NCBI RefSeq assembly: GCF_013415115.1
Contig: NZ_JACCDD010000011.1
Location: 1-64,000, forward strand
From: Vreelandella zhaodongensis
Lineage (GTDB): Bacteria; Pseudomonadota; Gammaproteobacteria; Pseudomonadales; Halomonadaceae
DNA: 64,000 nt
Direction of reading: 5' to 3'
Part shown: positions 1 to 8,803 of the stretch, piece after piece
Position numbering within the stretch: the stretch's first letter is position 1
How the letters are laid out: the number at the start of each line of letters is the position of its first letter
Notes under the pieces: model-generated
Seen by the model: only the letters and a program-made list of their open reading frames with translations
Told to the model about the DNA's origin: nothing
The model's database searches: none
Translations under genes and position numbers: made by a program

Positions 1-1
1 T

Positions 2-133
2 ACCTTCCAGCCGCGCTTGATGATGCCGCTGTCGCTCTCCTACGATCACCGAGCAATCAACGGTGCGGATGCCGCTCGTTTCACGGCCTTCCTGGCCGAT
101 GTGCTGACGGACATTCGTCGGCTACTGCTGTAA
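2..133 (+). CDS. aceF: 2-oxoacid dehydrogenase E2 (dihydrolipoamide acetyltransferase), 3' end only
   Basis: Only the last 43 codons are inside the window; the gene begins to the left. The translated tail contains LSYDHRAINGADAARF, which matches the DHRxx(D/N)G catalytic motif of the E2 acyltransferase domain, and it ends in DIRRLLL, like the end of proteobacterial AceF. E2 proteins transfer the acyl group from lipoamide to CoA in the pyruvate dehydrogenase complex. The D of the usual DHRxxDG motif is N here, a conservative change. Assignment to pyruvate rather than another 2-oxoacid is inference, because the lipoyl and E1-binding parts are not visible. A strong terminator follows 19 nt after the stop, so this is the end of its transcription unit. 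Confidence 0.8.
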   Translation, partial: TFQPRLMMPLSLSYDHRAINGADAARFTAFLADVLTDIRRLLL

Positions 134-152
134 TCGTCTCTGAGTAAGCCAC

Positions 153-182
153 AAGCGGCGCCCAATAGGGCGCCGCTTTTTT
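153..182 (+). terminator. Rho-independent terminator of the E2 gene
   Basis: An 11-bp perfect stem (AAGCGGCGCCC / GGGCGCCGCTT) with an AATA loop is followed by a T run ending at 182. It lies 19 nt after the E2 stop codon in the correct orientation. Confidence 0.92.
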
Positions 183-213
183 GAGACATCAGTTTGAAGC
201 ATTGAAATCTATT

Positions 214-290
214 GTTCGCGAAAACCCAGGGTTAGCGAAAATCGATGGTTAGCGAAAACCAGGGTTAACGAAAACCTAGGGCTAGCGAAT
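214..290. repeat. four tandem 16-17 bp repeats plus a partial fifth
   Basis: Consecutive units GTTCGCGAAAACCCAGG, GTTAGCGAAAATCGATG, GTTAGCGAAAACCAGG and GTTAACGAAAACCTAGG occupy 214-280, and a degenerate fifth, GCTAGCGAAT, starts at 281 and runs up to the stop codon of the GntR gene. The units share a GTTAGCGAAAAC core with small substitutions, so they are diverged tandem copies. There are no spacers, so this is not a CRISPR. Function is unknown: a protein-binding array or slippage-generated DNA are both possible. Confidence 0.85.
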
Positions 291-1021
291 CACGCCCTAA
301 CAGGTTTACCGCCTAGAATAGTCATCAAATCGTCGTTTTCTGGCTCTTGAGACGACAGCACCAGCAAAGACTCTAAGCTATTAAGGTGAGTGTATATCGC
401 CTGCTTAGCCGCCTCCGCATCACCACTCGCCAAGTGCCCAAGCAAGTTCGCATGATCGCCTTCCAAGTAGCAAGAAGACAACCCTGGACGCTTATAGAGA
501 GCAATCACAATTGACGTTCTTAAGACGAGGTCGGTCAGCATCGCGCCCAGGATACGGTTAGGGGCATGATTAGCCAGTAAGTGGTGAATATTGAGGGAGT
601 GTTCGATGCGTGACGGTTCGTCACTATTTTCAAAGGCCTGCTTTTCAAGGACAACCTGCTTCTCTAGCGCCTTGTAAGTCGCCACATCCAGCTTACCCGC
701 CAGCAGTGAGACAATTTCACCTTCCACTAACCTACGCGCAGAGAAGGTTTCTCGCGTTTCGTCAATCGAAGGCGCCCTGACGCGGGCAACCTGATTCGGC
801 CGTTGGTCGATAACATGTTCAGCATCAAGCCGTGTTAACGCTTTACGCACCACGGAACGGCTGACGCCAAATACATCGCCGATAGTGACTTCAGGCAGTT
901 TTGTATTCGGTGCCAGTCGCTGCATCAGTACCGCAGACCGGATGTGTTCAACAATGTCTTGATCGCTAACGCGACCTTCTTTCGTTTTGGTAAAACCTTT
1001 CTTGTGCCAGCCGAGGGTCAT
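290..1021 (-). CDS. GntR family transcriptional regulator, FadR/FCD subfamily
   Basis: The 243-residue protein has an N-terminal winged helix (about residues 20-85; DVFGVSRSVVRKALTRLD is the recognition-helix region) and an all-helical FCD ligand domain (about 90-235) with typical metal-binding histidines (IHHLLANH, and H in EGDHANLL). FCD regulators usually respond to small organic acids. It is the last gene on the left of the glyoxylate/urate island and is transcribed the same way, so control of that island is a reasonable inference. Family members bind sites centred on GTnnAC. Three GTRTAC sites occur upstream of gcl, uraH and the permease gene. The start is supported by GAGAG upstream. 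The actual effector cannot be read from the sequence. Confidence 0.85.
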   Translation of the reverse strand: MTLGWHKKGFTKTKEGRVSDQDIVEHIRSAVLMQRLAPNTKLPEVTIGDVFGVSRSVVRKALTRLDAEHVIDQRPNQVARVRAPSIDETRETFSARRLVEGEIVSLLAGKLDVATYKALEKQVVLEKQAFENSDEPSRIEHSLNIHHLLANHAPNRILGAMLTDLVLRTSIVIALYKRPGLSSCYLEGDHANLLGHLASGDAEAAKQAIYTHLNSLESLLVLSSQEPENDDLMTILGGKPVRA

Positions 1022-1145
1022 GGCCTAACTCTCTAATGAACCTCGATGAAACTTATCATGTTTCCCCCTCAGACAACCACTCAGAACCACACAAAACAAT
1101 GCCTTAACTGGGTAATCGTGTAGATAAGCGGAAACAACTGCAGTT

Positions 1146-2468
1146 TTACGACGGGTTGGGGAGAATAAGAATCGCTCGGAAATCGTTGACATTGGTTCGG
1201 GTTGGCCCCGTTACCACGAGGTTATCCAAAGCGTCAAAGAAACTGTACGCATCATTACGGGCAAGGTAATCCTGGGCAGAAAGCGTTAATGCCTTAGCCC
1301 GCTGCCAGCATTCAGGCCCAATTAACGCACCTGCATTATCTTCAGAGCCATCAATTCCATCGGTATCAATAGCAATCGCATAAATGCCATCACATCCTTT
1401 TAGCGTATCAAAAAGCCCCAGCAGGTACTCAACGTTACGCCCTCCTCGACCATTACCGCGCACGGTAACGCTAGTTTCACCACCTGACAGCACCAGCAGC
1501 GGACGTGTAATTTCAGCCTGCAGCTTGCACGCCATACGGCCTTGGGCAATGCCTAAATCTCTTGCTTCACCTTCAAGGTCATCGCCTAACACTCTTACCT
1601 CTAGGCCACTCTCTTCGGCGCTGATCTGGGCAGCCTTCAGTGCGTCCCTTGCACGGGCTAGGATAGTCGACTTATCCCGTGCAAACCCTTGATTCCAGGT
1701 CTGAGGCGCACGATGATCGGCCATTAAATGGCGTTTCACATGCTCAGGCACCTCAATCTCATGGCGGGTTAAAATTGCCAACGCATCTAACGACGTTGTG
1801 TTATCCGGCAACGTCGGGCCTGAGGCAATTAATGAAGGCACGTCACCAGGAACATCCGAAATAAGTAACGTCACCACTTGCGCGGGGTGCGCAGCAGTGG
1901 CCAACCGCCCGCCTTTAATTGCAGACAAATGGCGTCTGACGGTGTTGATTTCACGGATCGGTGCACCGCATCGAAGCAGCGCCTTATTCAGAGCCTGTTT
2001 GTCTTCTAACGAAATGCCGTCCGCTGGCAGGGTCATTAACGCAGAGCCGCCTCCTGAGATAAGTGCGATCACTTGATCGTCTTCACCCAGGTCTTTCACT
2101 TCATCAAGCATGCGCTTAGCGGCTTGTTCTCCCAGCGCATCAGGCATCGGGTGGGAGGCTTCCAGTACATCGATATAGCGACACGCTGCACCATGCTGAT
2201 AACGGGTCACTACTACGCCCGTTAAGTCGACCTCTTCGCCTGCATCACTGGCGCGTTTCTCCCAGGCCAACTCTAACGCGTGCGCCATGGCGGCAGCAGC
2301 CTTGCCTGCCCCCACGACCACGGTTCGGCCCGGTGGCTTTTCAGGCAACTGGGCAGTTAACAAGCTATCAGGATGTACGGCGGCAATGGCCGTTTTGGCC
2401 AATTGAATCAGCCACTGGCGGGTCGCCTCTTCACTGGTAAAAGGCGCCAAGCGAACAAGGGAATTCAT
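1146..2468 (-). CDS. ttuD: glycerate 2-kinase (TtuD/GckA, MOFRL family)
   Basis: This 440-residue protein belongs to the DUF4147-MOFRL family. The N-terminal nucleotide-binding half carries VVVGAGKAAAAMAHALE and the SGGGSAL loop; the C-terminal MOFRL domain carries LVLSGGETSVTV and AIDTDGIDGS. It phosphorylates D-glycerate to 2-phosphoglycerate. Older records call it hydroxypyruvate reductase. It lies downstream of glxR, so it takes the glycerate made by tartronate semialdehyde reduction into glycolysis. ATG at 2468 is chosen because GAGGAG lies 8 nt upstream; a TTG one codon earlier is less likely. A hairpin separates it from glxR. Confidence 0.9.
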   Translation of the reverse strand: MNSLVRLAPFTSEEATRQWLIQLAKTAIAAVHPDSLLTAQLPEKPPGRTVVVGAGKAAAAMAHALELAWEKRASDAGEEVDLTGVVVTRYQHGAACRYIDVLEASHPMPDALGEQAAKRMLDEVKDLGEDDQVIALISGGGSALMTLPADGISLEDKQALNKALLRCGAPIREINTVRRHLSAIKGGRLATAAHPAQVVTLLISDVPGDVPSLIASGPTLPDNTTSLDALAILTRHEIEVPEHVKRHLMADHRAPQTWNQGFARDKSTILARARDALKAAQISAEESGLEVRVLGDDLEGEARDLGIAQGRMACKLQAEITRPLLVLSGGETSVTVRGNGRGGRNVEYLLGLFDTLKGCDGIYAIAIDTDGIDGSEDNAGALIGPECWQRAKALTLSAQDYLARNDAYSFFDALDNLVVTGPTRTNVNDFRAILILPNPS

Positions 2469-2558
2469 CAAAAGACTCCTCGGGCAGGGATCAGGAAAAG
2501 GGCTCAGAAAGGAGCTTTCAAGAGCTTAGAAAAATGAGCTTTGAAAAAGAACTCAATA

Positions 2559-2582
2559 GCAGGCCAACAGACGCTGGCCTGC
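2559..2582 (-). terminator. hairpin between glxR and ttuD, possible attenuator
   Basis: GCAGGCCA and TGGCCTGC form a perfect 8-bp stem with an 8-nt loop. Read on the minus strand, it is followed by an imperfect T-rich stretch. It may partly terminate or stabilise mRNA between glxR and ttuD. Confidence 0.5.
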
Positions 2583-2596
2583 CTAGCAAAGGGGCG

Positions 2597-3481
2597 TTAT
2601 TGACCAACCTCATGGTCTGCCAACTTTTCTAATGCCCGCACAATACCTGCATGATCCCAGTCCTCGCCTCCATTGGCGGCGCACGCTTGGAACAGCTGTT
2701 GTGCATTGGCGGTGCCTGGCAATGACAGGTTTAACGTCCTGGCACCTTCTAACGCTAAGTTGAGATCTTTCTGGTGCAGACGAACGCGGAATCCAGGCTC
2801 AAAGGTGCGTTTGATCATCCGCTCGCCATGAACATCGAGGATTTTCGATTGAGCTAAACCGCCCATTAATGATTCACGCACTTTAGCGACATCCGCGCCT
2901 GCTTTGGATGCAAACAGCAACCCTTCTGCCACCGCTTCAATGGTCAGTGCTACCACAATTTGGTTGGCTACTTTACACGTCTGACCTGCACCGTGGCCGC
3001 CAATGTGGGTAATCGTCTTCCCAACAACGTCTAGGTATGGCTTGGCTCGCTCAAACCCTTCCGGCGTTGCGCCCACCATAATGGTAAGCGCGGCGTTAAT
3101 TGCACCACCTTCACCACCAGAAACCGGCGCATCGACAAACTCCCCGCCTGCATCGGTAATCCGCTTGGCAAATGCCTGGGTCTGCATCGGGGCAATGGAG
3201 CTCATATCAATCACCAGGGTGCCGGGCTTCAGGCCTTCAATTACGCCTTCCTCACCAAATAACACGCTTTCTACATCCGGCGTGTCGGGCACCATGGTGA
3301 TAATGACGTCAGACGCTTCAGCCACTGCTTTGGGTGAAGCGACTTCACTCATGCCTTTTTCGGCAAGCGCAGCATCCAATGTGCCGCGTTTAACGGTCAC
3401 CAACGAGTGACCAGCGTCGAGCAGGTGGCCCGCCATAGGACGACCCATAATGCCTAAACCAATAAAACCGATCTTACTCAT
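2597..3481 (-). CDS. glxR: 2-hydroxy-3-oxopropionate (tartronate semialdehyde) reductase
   Basis: This 294-residue member of the beta-hydroxyacid dehydrogenase family starts with the Rossmann motif KIGFIGLGIMGRPMAGHLL. It also has the substrate loop DAPVSGGEGGA and the catalytic lysine region GAGQTCKVANQIVV. It reduces tartronate semialdehyde to D-glycerate with NAD(P)H. It sits between hyi and ttuD in the standard glyoxylate (glycerate) pathway order. The start at 3481 is preceded by GGAG at proper spacing; an in-frame upstream ATG would add 11 residues that the family does not have. Confidence 0.93.
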   Translation of the reverse strand: MSKIGFIGLGIMGRPMAGHLLDAGHSLVTVKRGTLDAALAEKGMSEVASPKAVAEASDVIITMVPDTPDVESVLFGEEGVIEGLKPGTLVIDMSSIAPMQTQAFAKRITDAGGEFVDAPVSGGEGGAINAALTIMVGATPEGFERAKPYLDVVGKTITHIGGHGAGQTCKVANQIVVALTIEAVAEGLLFASKAGADVAKVRESLMGGLAQSKILDVHGERMIKRTFEPGFRVRLHQKDLNLALEGARTLNLSLPGTANAQQLFQACAANGGEDWDHAGIVRALEKLADHEVGQ

Positions 3482-3590
3482 AATTGTTCTCCATTCGCGT
3501 CTTTCAGAAACCAACCTATTGTTTCCAAATGATTTAGATTTCTTGAATTATCGACTATCTACTCACTTGCCTGCTTTACGTCACACAGGG

Positions 3591-4367
3591 TTAACGCGCC
3601 TTATCTAACCAACCCAAACCTTCGACTGTCGTGGTCTTGGGCTTGTACTCGCAGCCAATCCAGCCGTCATAGCCAAGCTGCTGTAGGTGGCTAAATAAGA
3701 AGGGATAATTGATCTCACCTGTTCCTGGCTCATGGCGCCCTGGGTTATCCGCCAGCTGCACGTGGGCGATACGCGCGAAATGCTTTTCAATAGTGGGCGC
3801 AATATCACCCTCCATGATTTGCATGTGATAGATGTCGTACTGCAGCTTTAAATTATCGCTGCCGACTTCGTCAAAAAGGGCCAACGCCTGTTCGGTGCGA
3901 TTAAGGAAAAAGCCTGGGATATCACGGGTGTTGATAGGTTCTGCGAGCAATAAAATGTCGGCTGCTTTGAGTTTTTCAGCAGCGTAGCGGAGGTTTTCAA
4001 CCAGGGTGCGGTGAGCCTCAGCATCACTCACGCCCTCAGGCTGAATGCCCGCAAGGCAGTTCACCTGCTTGCACCCAAGCGCAGTGGCATAGTCGATCGC
4101 TTTATCCACACCGGCGCGAAACTCTTCTACCCGGTCGGGATGACAAGCAATGCCTCGCTCGCCTGCTCCCCAATCTCCCGCAGGTAAGTTGTGCAGCACT
4201 TGGGTTAGTCCATTCGTATCCAAGCGCTGCTTGATGTCAGCTGCCGCATAGTCATAGGGAAAAAGATACTCAACCCCTTTAAAGCCCGCCTTTGCGGCAG
4301 CCTCAAAGCGATCAAGAAAATCGACTTCAGTGAACAGCATACTGAGATTCGCGGCAAACTTAGCCAT
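3591..4367 (-). CDS. hyi: hydroxypyruvate isomerase
   Basis: The 258-residue protein is a TIM-barrel sugar-phosphate-isomerase-type (AP endonuclease 2 superfamily) enzyme. Visible features are KGVEYLFPYDY near the N terminus, LLAEPINTRDIPGFFL, YDIYHMQIMEGD and the metal-site region GEINYPFLF. It interconverts hydroxypyruvate and tartronate semialdehyde. It lies 68 nt downstream of gcl and upstream of glxR, the usual gcl-hyi-glxR order. AGGAG precedes the ATG. Confidence 0.93.
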   Translation of the reverse strand: MAKFAANLSMLFTEVDFLDRFEAAAKAGFKGVEYLFPYDYAAADIKQRLDTNGLTQVLHNLPAGDWGAGERGIACHPDRVEEFRAGVDKAIDYATALGCKQVNCLAGIQPEGVSDAEAHRTLVENLRYAAEKLKAADILLLAEPINTRDIPGFFLNRTEQALALFDEVGSDNLKLQYDIYHMQIMEGDIAPTIEKHFARIAHVQLADNPGRHEPGTGEINYPFLFSHLQQLGYDGWIGCEYKPKTTTVEGLGWLDKAR

Positions 4368-4435
4368 AGTGTTCTCCTAACGTTTTCTCGTCTTAATAAC
4401 GACTTCAGCGACTTGCCTGGCAGCACCTTGGTGCG

Positions 4436-6223
4436 TTACGTCAGGCTGGCAATAGAGCTCGGTGCATCGGTAAGGTTTTCAGCTAACGCTTCAAACTCAT
4501 TAACCCCATCAAGGTCAGTGCCCATCGAGATATTGGTAACGCGCTCGAGAATAATTTCCACCACCACCGGCACGCGGTATTGGCGCATCAGCTCACGCGC
4601 TTTCTCTAACGCAGGTGCAATCTCATCAGGTGTAGTGACACGTAGCGCTTTACAGCCAAGGCCTTCAGCAACCGACACGTGATCTACGCCGTACTCAGCG
4701 AGCGCCGCTTCTTCGTCGGTGTAGTTAATGTTCTTGAACGAGAGCTGGACACAGTAGTCCATGTCGAAGCCACGCTGGGCCTGACGAATCAAACCGAGGT
4801 AGGAGTTGTTCACCAGCACGTGGATATATGGCAAGTTAAACTGTGCCCCGACCGCTAGCTCCTCTACCATAAACTGGAAGTCGTAATCGCCAGACAGCGC
4901 GACCACTTCGGCCTCAGGGTCGGCACGACAAACACCCAGTGCGGCAGGAATGGTCCAGCCCAGTGGTCCGGCCTGGCCACAGTTAATCCAGTGCCGAGGC
5001 TTGTACACGTGTAGGAACTGAGCGCCGGCAATCTGAGACAAACCGATCGTGCTGATGTAGCGTGCATTCTTGCCAAAAACCTTATTCATCTCTTCGTAAA
5101 CACGCTGGGGTTTCACCGGCACATTATCGAAGTGCGTTTTGCGCAGTAGCGTGCGCTTACGCTCCTGACACTCTTGTGCCCAGGCACTACGATTTTTCAG
5201 CTGTCCGCTGGCCTTCATTTCACGAGCGACGTCGATAAACAGATCTAGGGCAAGCTTTGCATCAGAAACGATGCCATAGTCAGGCCCGAAAATACGGCCT
5301 ATTTGCGTTGGCTCGATATCAACGTGAACAAATTTTCTATCTTTTGTATACGTTTCTACATTGCCAGTGTGTCGGTTGGCCCAACGATTACCAATTCCCA
5401 TGACAAAGTCAGAGGCCAGCATGGTCGCATTGCCATAACGGTGCGACGTTTGCAGCCCCACCATGCCCGCCATTAACGGGTGATCATCTGGGATCGTTCC
5501 CCACCCCATCAGCGTCGGGATGACTGGCACACCGGTAAGCTCGGCAAATTCAACTAATTGCTCGGCAGCATCGGCGTTGATGATGCCGCCACCGGCCACA
5601 ATCAGCGGCTTATCGGCTTCGTTGAGCATCGTCAGTGCTTTTTCAATTTGGGCACGGGATGCTGAAGGTTTATAAGCCGGAAGTGATTCATAAGTGTCCG
5701 GATCGAACTCAATTTCGCTCATCTGTACATCGATGGGCAGGTCGATTAATACCGGTCCAGGGCGGCTGGAACGCATAATTTGGAAGGCTTTTTGGAAAGC
5801 ACGCGGCACCTGGGCAGGTTCCATCACCGTGACAGACCATTTGGTTACCGGCCCGGCAATCGTCTGAATGTCGACTGCCTGGAAGTCTTCTTTATGCATC
5901 TTGGAGCGTGGTGCTTGCCCAGTAATGCATAGAATTGGAATTGAATCAGCACTGGCGGAGTACAGACCAGTGATCATATCCGTGCCCGCAGGACCAGAAG
6001 TACCGATACACACACCAATGTTGCCAGCGGTTGTACGGGTATACCCTTCCGCCATATGCGAGGCTCCTTCCACGTGGCGTGCTAACACGTGATCTACGCC
6101 TCCCACTTTACGCATCGCAGCGTAGAAAGGGTTAATCGCAGCCCCTGGCACACCAAAGGCAACATCAACACCTTCTTTTTTCAGGACGTGAATGGCGGCT
6201 TCTGCAGCTGTCATTTTAGCCAT
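4436..6223 (-). CDS. gcl: glyoxylate carboligase (tartronate-semialdehyde synthase)
   Basis: This ThDP-dependent enzyme of 595 residues (E. coli Gcl has 593) joins two glyoxylates into tartronate semialdehyde and CO2. The start [18 protein letters not shown] aligns with E. coli Gcl, and GAGGAG precedes it; an upstream in-frame start is rejected. The N-terminal PYR domain has [15 protein letters not shown], with V where other ThDP enzymes have the catalytic Glu, as is known for Gcl. The C-terminal PP domain has the ThDP motif [19 protein letters not shown]. It is the first gene of gcl-hyi-glxR-ttuD. Two candidate operator types lie upstream, an IclR-box palindrome and a GTATAC site. Confidence 0.95.
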   Translation of the reverse strand: MAKMTAAEAAIHVLKKEGVDVAFGVPGAAINPFYAAMRKVGGVDHVLARHVEGASHMAEGYTRTTAGNIGVCIGTSGPAGTDMITGLYSASADSIPILCITGQAPRSKMHKEDFQAVDIQTIAGPVTKWSVTVMEPAQVPRAFQKAFQIMRSSRPGPVLIDLPIDVQMSEIEFDPDTYESLPAYKPSASRAQIEKALTMLNEADKPLIVAGGGIINADAAEQLVEFAELTGVPVIPTLMGWGTIPDDHPLMAGMVGLQTSHRYGNATMLASDFVMGIGNRWANRHTGNVETYTKDRKFVHVDIEPTQIGRIFGPDYGIVSDAKLALDLFIDVAREMKASGQLKNRSAWAQECQERKRTLLRKTHFDNVPVKPQRVYEEMNKVFGKNARYISTIGLSQIAGAQFLHVYKPRHWINCGQAGPLGWTIPAALGVCRADPEAEVVALSGDYDFQFMVEELAVGAQFNLPYIHVLVNNSYLGLIRQAQRGFDMDYCVQLSFKNINYTDEEAALAEYGVDHVSVAEGLGCKALRVTTPDEIAPALEKARELMRQYRVPVVVEIILERVTNISMGTDLDGVNEFEALAENLTDAPSSIASLT

Positions 6224-6277
6224 CACAACTTCTCCTCGAAGATTGAACACTTTTAGCATTCATTTTTGTATTTAATT

Positions 6278-6287
6278 TTGTATACGA
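6278..6287. promoter_or_regulatory. GTATAC-centred site, possible GntR operator
   Basis: TTGTATACGA is a near-perfect dyad 55 nt upstream of the gcl start. FCD-type GntR regulators bind GTnnAC-type dyads, and similar sites occur upstream of uraH and the permease gene. Assignment to the GntR protein at 290-1021 is inference. Confidence 0.45.
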
Positions 6288-6331
6288 GACAGTATTCAAA
6301 GTATGCGCCGCCCACAGAACTGTCAATATTT

Positions 6332-6350
6332 TATGGAAAATATTTCCATA
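6332..6350. promoter_or_regulatory. IclR-type operator upstream of gcl
   Basis: TATGGAAAATATTTCCATA is an inverted repeat with 8-bp arms and a 3-nt centre. Its core TGGAAA-N3-TTTCCA fits the published E. coli IclR box (TGGAAATNATTTCCA). It lies 109 nt upstream of the gcl start, and the adjacent gene encodes an IclR family protein, so that protein is the likely binder. Confidence 0.7.
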
Positions 6351-6572
6351 AAAATTCAAACGACCAACAAAAAACATTTAAAAACATACAGTTGATTAAA
6401 ATAATATTTTTAATATAAGTATGAATGGGGTGGGTGAACAGCAGCGGTGCGGATATGGCATTAGCTGCGTTGGTAAGAGCGGGCATACCAAAAGGACCGG
6501 CGCTCTTGCATCCAGTCCATACAGGGATAACCACTTTTTTAGATTTAACTCGGCGCGCAGAGCGCCGCGGGT

Positions 6573-7349
6573 TTAACCATGCCCCAGCATGCCAGAAATC
6601 GTTCTCGCAGCCTCTTCCACCTGTGCTTGTAACTCGGTTCGCTCTTCCTCGGTAAATTCATGCACAGGCACCATGATGCTAACGACGCCTTCCATCACCC
6701 CGTCATGGTTATAGAGCGGGTAAGCAATTGAAGAAATACCGAAGTGATAGTAAGAATCCGCAATCACATAACCGCGCTGGCGATCCTCCTGAACTAATTC
6801 CCAGAGAACGTCACGCCATATTGGCGCACCGAGCTCTTTATTAAGCAGTTGGTCATCAGGATAGAGCGATTCAAACTCCTCTTTTGAAAGGTCTGTCAGA
6901 AGTAGTCGCCCTAATGAAGTGCAGTGCAGTGGAATTCGCGTTCCTACGCTAACGCGACGAATCGTGGCGTTAGTCGCTCCCACACGTGCTACATAAACTG
7001 CATCCCTGCCATCGCGGATGGCAATATGACTTGAGCAGCCAGTTTGCTCGCATAAAGACTCAATAACAGGGTGGCCTACCTGAACGACATCTAATGACGC
7101 CACATATTCAAAGCCCAGCTTAAGCACATTGACACCCAGCGAATACAACCCCGTGACAGGGTGATGGCGCAGAAACCCCATATGCTCCAAGGTCTGTACT
7201 GCGCGATACGAGGTGGACTGAGGATAGCCAACGCGTTTGACGATTTCGGCAAAACTCATTTCACGATGATGGCGATTCAGCTCCATTAGAATCGTCAGCC
7301 CCCGCTCAAGCGCGGGAATTAACTGCTTATTTTTATCCTTGTCACTCAT
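6573..7349 (-). CDS. IclR family transcriptional regulator
   Basis: This 258-residue protein has the IclR layout. An N-terminal winged helix occupies about residues 10-75 (ALERGLTILMELNRHHREMS, with recognition region YPQSTSYRAVQTLEHMGFL). The C-terminal effector domain (about 80-255) has GCSSHIAIRDGRDAVYVARV and RIPLHCTSLGRLLL. It lies between puuD and gcl on the same strand, and an IclR-box palindrome is present upstream of gcl. By analogy with AllR it probably responds to glyoxylate or a purine-derived intermediate and controls the island. It could instead be related to other purine-cluster IclR proteins; the ligand is unknown. Confidence 0.88.
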   Translation of the reverse strand: MSDKDKNKQLIPALERGLTILMELNRHHREMSFAEIVKRVGYPQSTSYRAVQTLEHMGFLRHHPVTGLYSLGVNVLKLGFEYVASLDVVQVGHPVIESLCEQTGCSSHIAIRDGRDAVYVARVGATNATIRRVSVGTRIPLHCTSLGRLLLTDLSKEEFESLYPDDQLLNKELGAPIWRDVLWELVQEDRQRGYVIADSYYHFGISSIAYPLYNHDGVMEGVVSIMVPVHEFTEEERTELQAQVEEAARTISGMLGHG

Positions 7350-7479
7350 GACTGGTTAACTCACTTCGTTAATTGAGCTATCGAGATATCGTGAAGAACC
7401 TCAAGACCTACGTCGACCTGCCAAAACACCGGCGGCCATCATTGATATAATATGAGAGGCGTTGAGGAACTCAGCTATA

Positions 7480-7512
7480 CAGCAGCTACCACCGTTAAGG
7501 TGCTAGCTGCTG
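7480..7512 (-). terminator. hairpin after puuD
   Basis: CAGCAGCTA (7480-7488) pairs with TAGCTGCTG (7504-7512), and an inner ACC/GGT pair extends the stem. It lies 21 nt beyond the puuD stop. The T tail on the minus strand is poor, so termination would be weak. Confidence 0.45.
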
Positions 7513-7533
7513 TCGTCACAACGAGCGAGCTAG

Positions 7534-8733
7534 TTACTCAGCCCACGCTTGAATCAAAGCACGCTCTTCATCGGTCATATTGGTCATATTGCCAAGCGGC
7601 ATGTAGCCACTTGCCACCACTTGCTGTATGCCATCTTTATTGCGCAACATTTGGTCAAGACTGTCGTATGCAATGCCAGCGGGTGGTGCGGAGAAACCAG
7701 GATGGGAAGGCGCTTGTGCATGACATGCAACGCAACGCTGCTCAATGACTGTCTGTACCTCAGCAATATCCGGCGCCGTTTCTGCACTGGAATTAGCCTG
7801 TTGACTACTCGGCATTCCTATCCAGAACGCCACCATAATCAAGAGAACACCTGCCGCAGGATAACTAGGCTGTATTTTTCCAGCATGCATCAATACGAAG
7901 TACTGACGAATTAACGCACCCGCAAAAATCAGCAACGCCATGATGACCCAGGCATGGGCATGGGAGTATGCAAAGGAGTAGTGATTGCTGATCATTAATA
8001 AGACAACCGGCAGCGTGAAGTACGTGTTGTGTACTGAGCGCTGCTTACCACGTTTGCCATCTAACGGATTAGGCGTTTCACCTGCCTTCATCGCTTTAAC
8101 CATACGGCGCTGACCAGGGATGATCCAAAAGAACACGTTAGCTGACATCGCCGTTGCCATGACCGCCCCAGTCAATAGAAACGCTGCCCGACCGGAGAAC
8201 ATTTGAGTACTCAGGTACGCCACCACCACCATCATGATCGCGACACCAATACTTAGCAGACCATCGCGCTCCATGTTGGGGCTGATGCGCTTACACATTT
8301 CGTTGTAAACCACCCAACCCAATAACAAAAAGACTAGCGCTAAAACATTGGCCTGCCAGCCTGTCATATTGGCAGCCCACTCCCAGTTACTGTTCGGATT
8401 GACCAAATAGAAGCCAGGATTAACCATGTACAAAATAATGAATAGAGCGAAGCCAGATAACCAGGTGGTATAAGCTTTCCAGAAGGACCAGTGCAGATCT
8501 TCAGGTAGCTTTTCCGGACTGGTGGCATATTTCTGATTATGATAGAAGCCGCCGCCATGCACGGCCCACATTTCACCAAACACACCTTTTTTGCGGCAGT
8601 TTTCATCTTTAGGCGATTTCAGCCCATTATCGAGCATGACAAAGTAGATAGACTCGCCAATCCAGGCAATGGCTGCAATCACATGTAGCCAGCGCAGCAT
8701 AAAATTAGCAAATTCAATAAAGTAGGACTGCAT
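7534..8733 (-). CDS. puuD: membrane urate hydroxylase with C-terminal cytochrome c domain
   Basis: This 399-residue protein has an N-terminal polytopic domain of the urate oxidase N-terminal/DUF989 family (about residues 1-310; at least eight hydrophobic segments, with family features such as WLHVIAAIAWIGESIYF and the HNTYFTLPV region). A C-terminal c-type haem domain carries CVACHAQ (CxxCH) with a likely distal Met ligand near GYMPLGNMTNMT. PuuD oxidises urate to 5-hydroxyisourate and passes electrons to the respiratory chain rather than making H2O2. It is 70 nt downstream of uraH, whose product takes the next step. GAGGA precedes the ATG. Confidence 0.92.
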   Translation of the reverse strand: MQSYFIEFANFMLRWLHVIAAIAWIGESIYFVMLDNGLKSPKDENCRKKGVFGEMWAVHGGGFYHNQKYATSPEKLPEDLHWSFWKAYTTWLSGFALFIILYMVNPGFYLVNPNSNWEWAANMTGWQANVLALVFLLLGWVVYNEMCKRISPNMERDGLLSIGVAIMMVVVAYLSTQMFSGRAAFLLTGAVMATAMSANVFFWIIPGQRRMVKAMKAGETPNPLDGKRGKQRSVHNTYFTLPVVLLMISNHYSFAYSHAHAWVIMALLIFAGALIRQYFVLMHAGKIQPSYPAAGVLLIMVAFWIGMPSSQQANSSAETAPDIAEVQTVIEQRCVACHAQAPSHPGFSAPPAGIAYDSLDQMLRNKDGIQQVVASGYMPLGNMTNMTDEERALIQAWAE

Positions 8734-8803
8734 AGCAGAATCCTCGCCTCGTTTGTTTGTTGTTAGTCGACAGCGTTAGGCAAACTTTGTGTTATTGCGC
8801 CCG

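Larger units (their letters stand above)
6224..6572. other. AT-rich control region between the IclR gene and gcl
   Basis: This 349-bp stretch has no convincing gene. Reading leftward it is the promoter region for gcl. It contains the IclR-box palindrome at 6332-6350 and a GTATAC site at 6278-6287. The part nearest the IclR gene (6420-6572) shows nothing I recognise. Confidence 0.75.
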
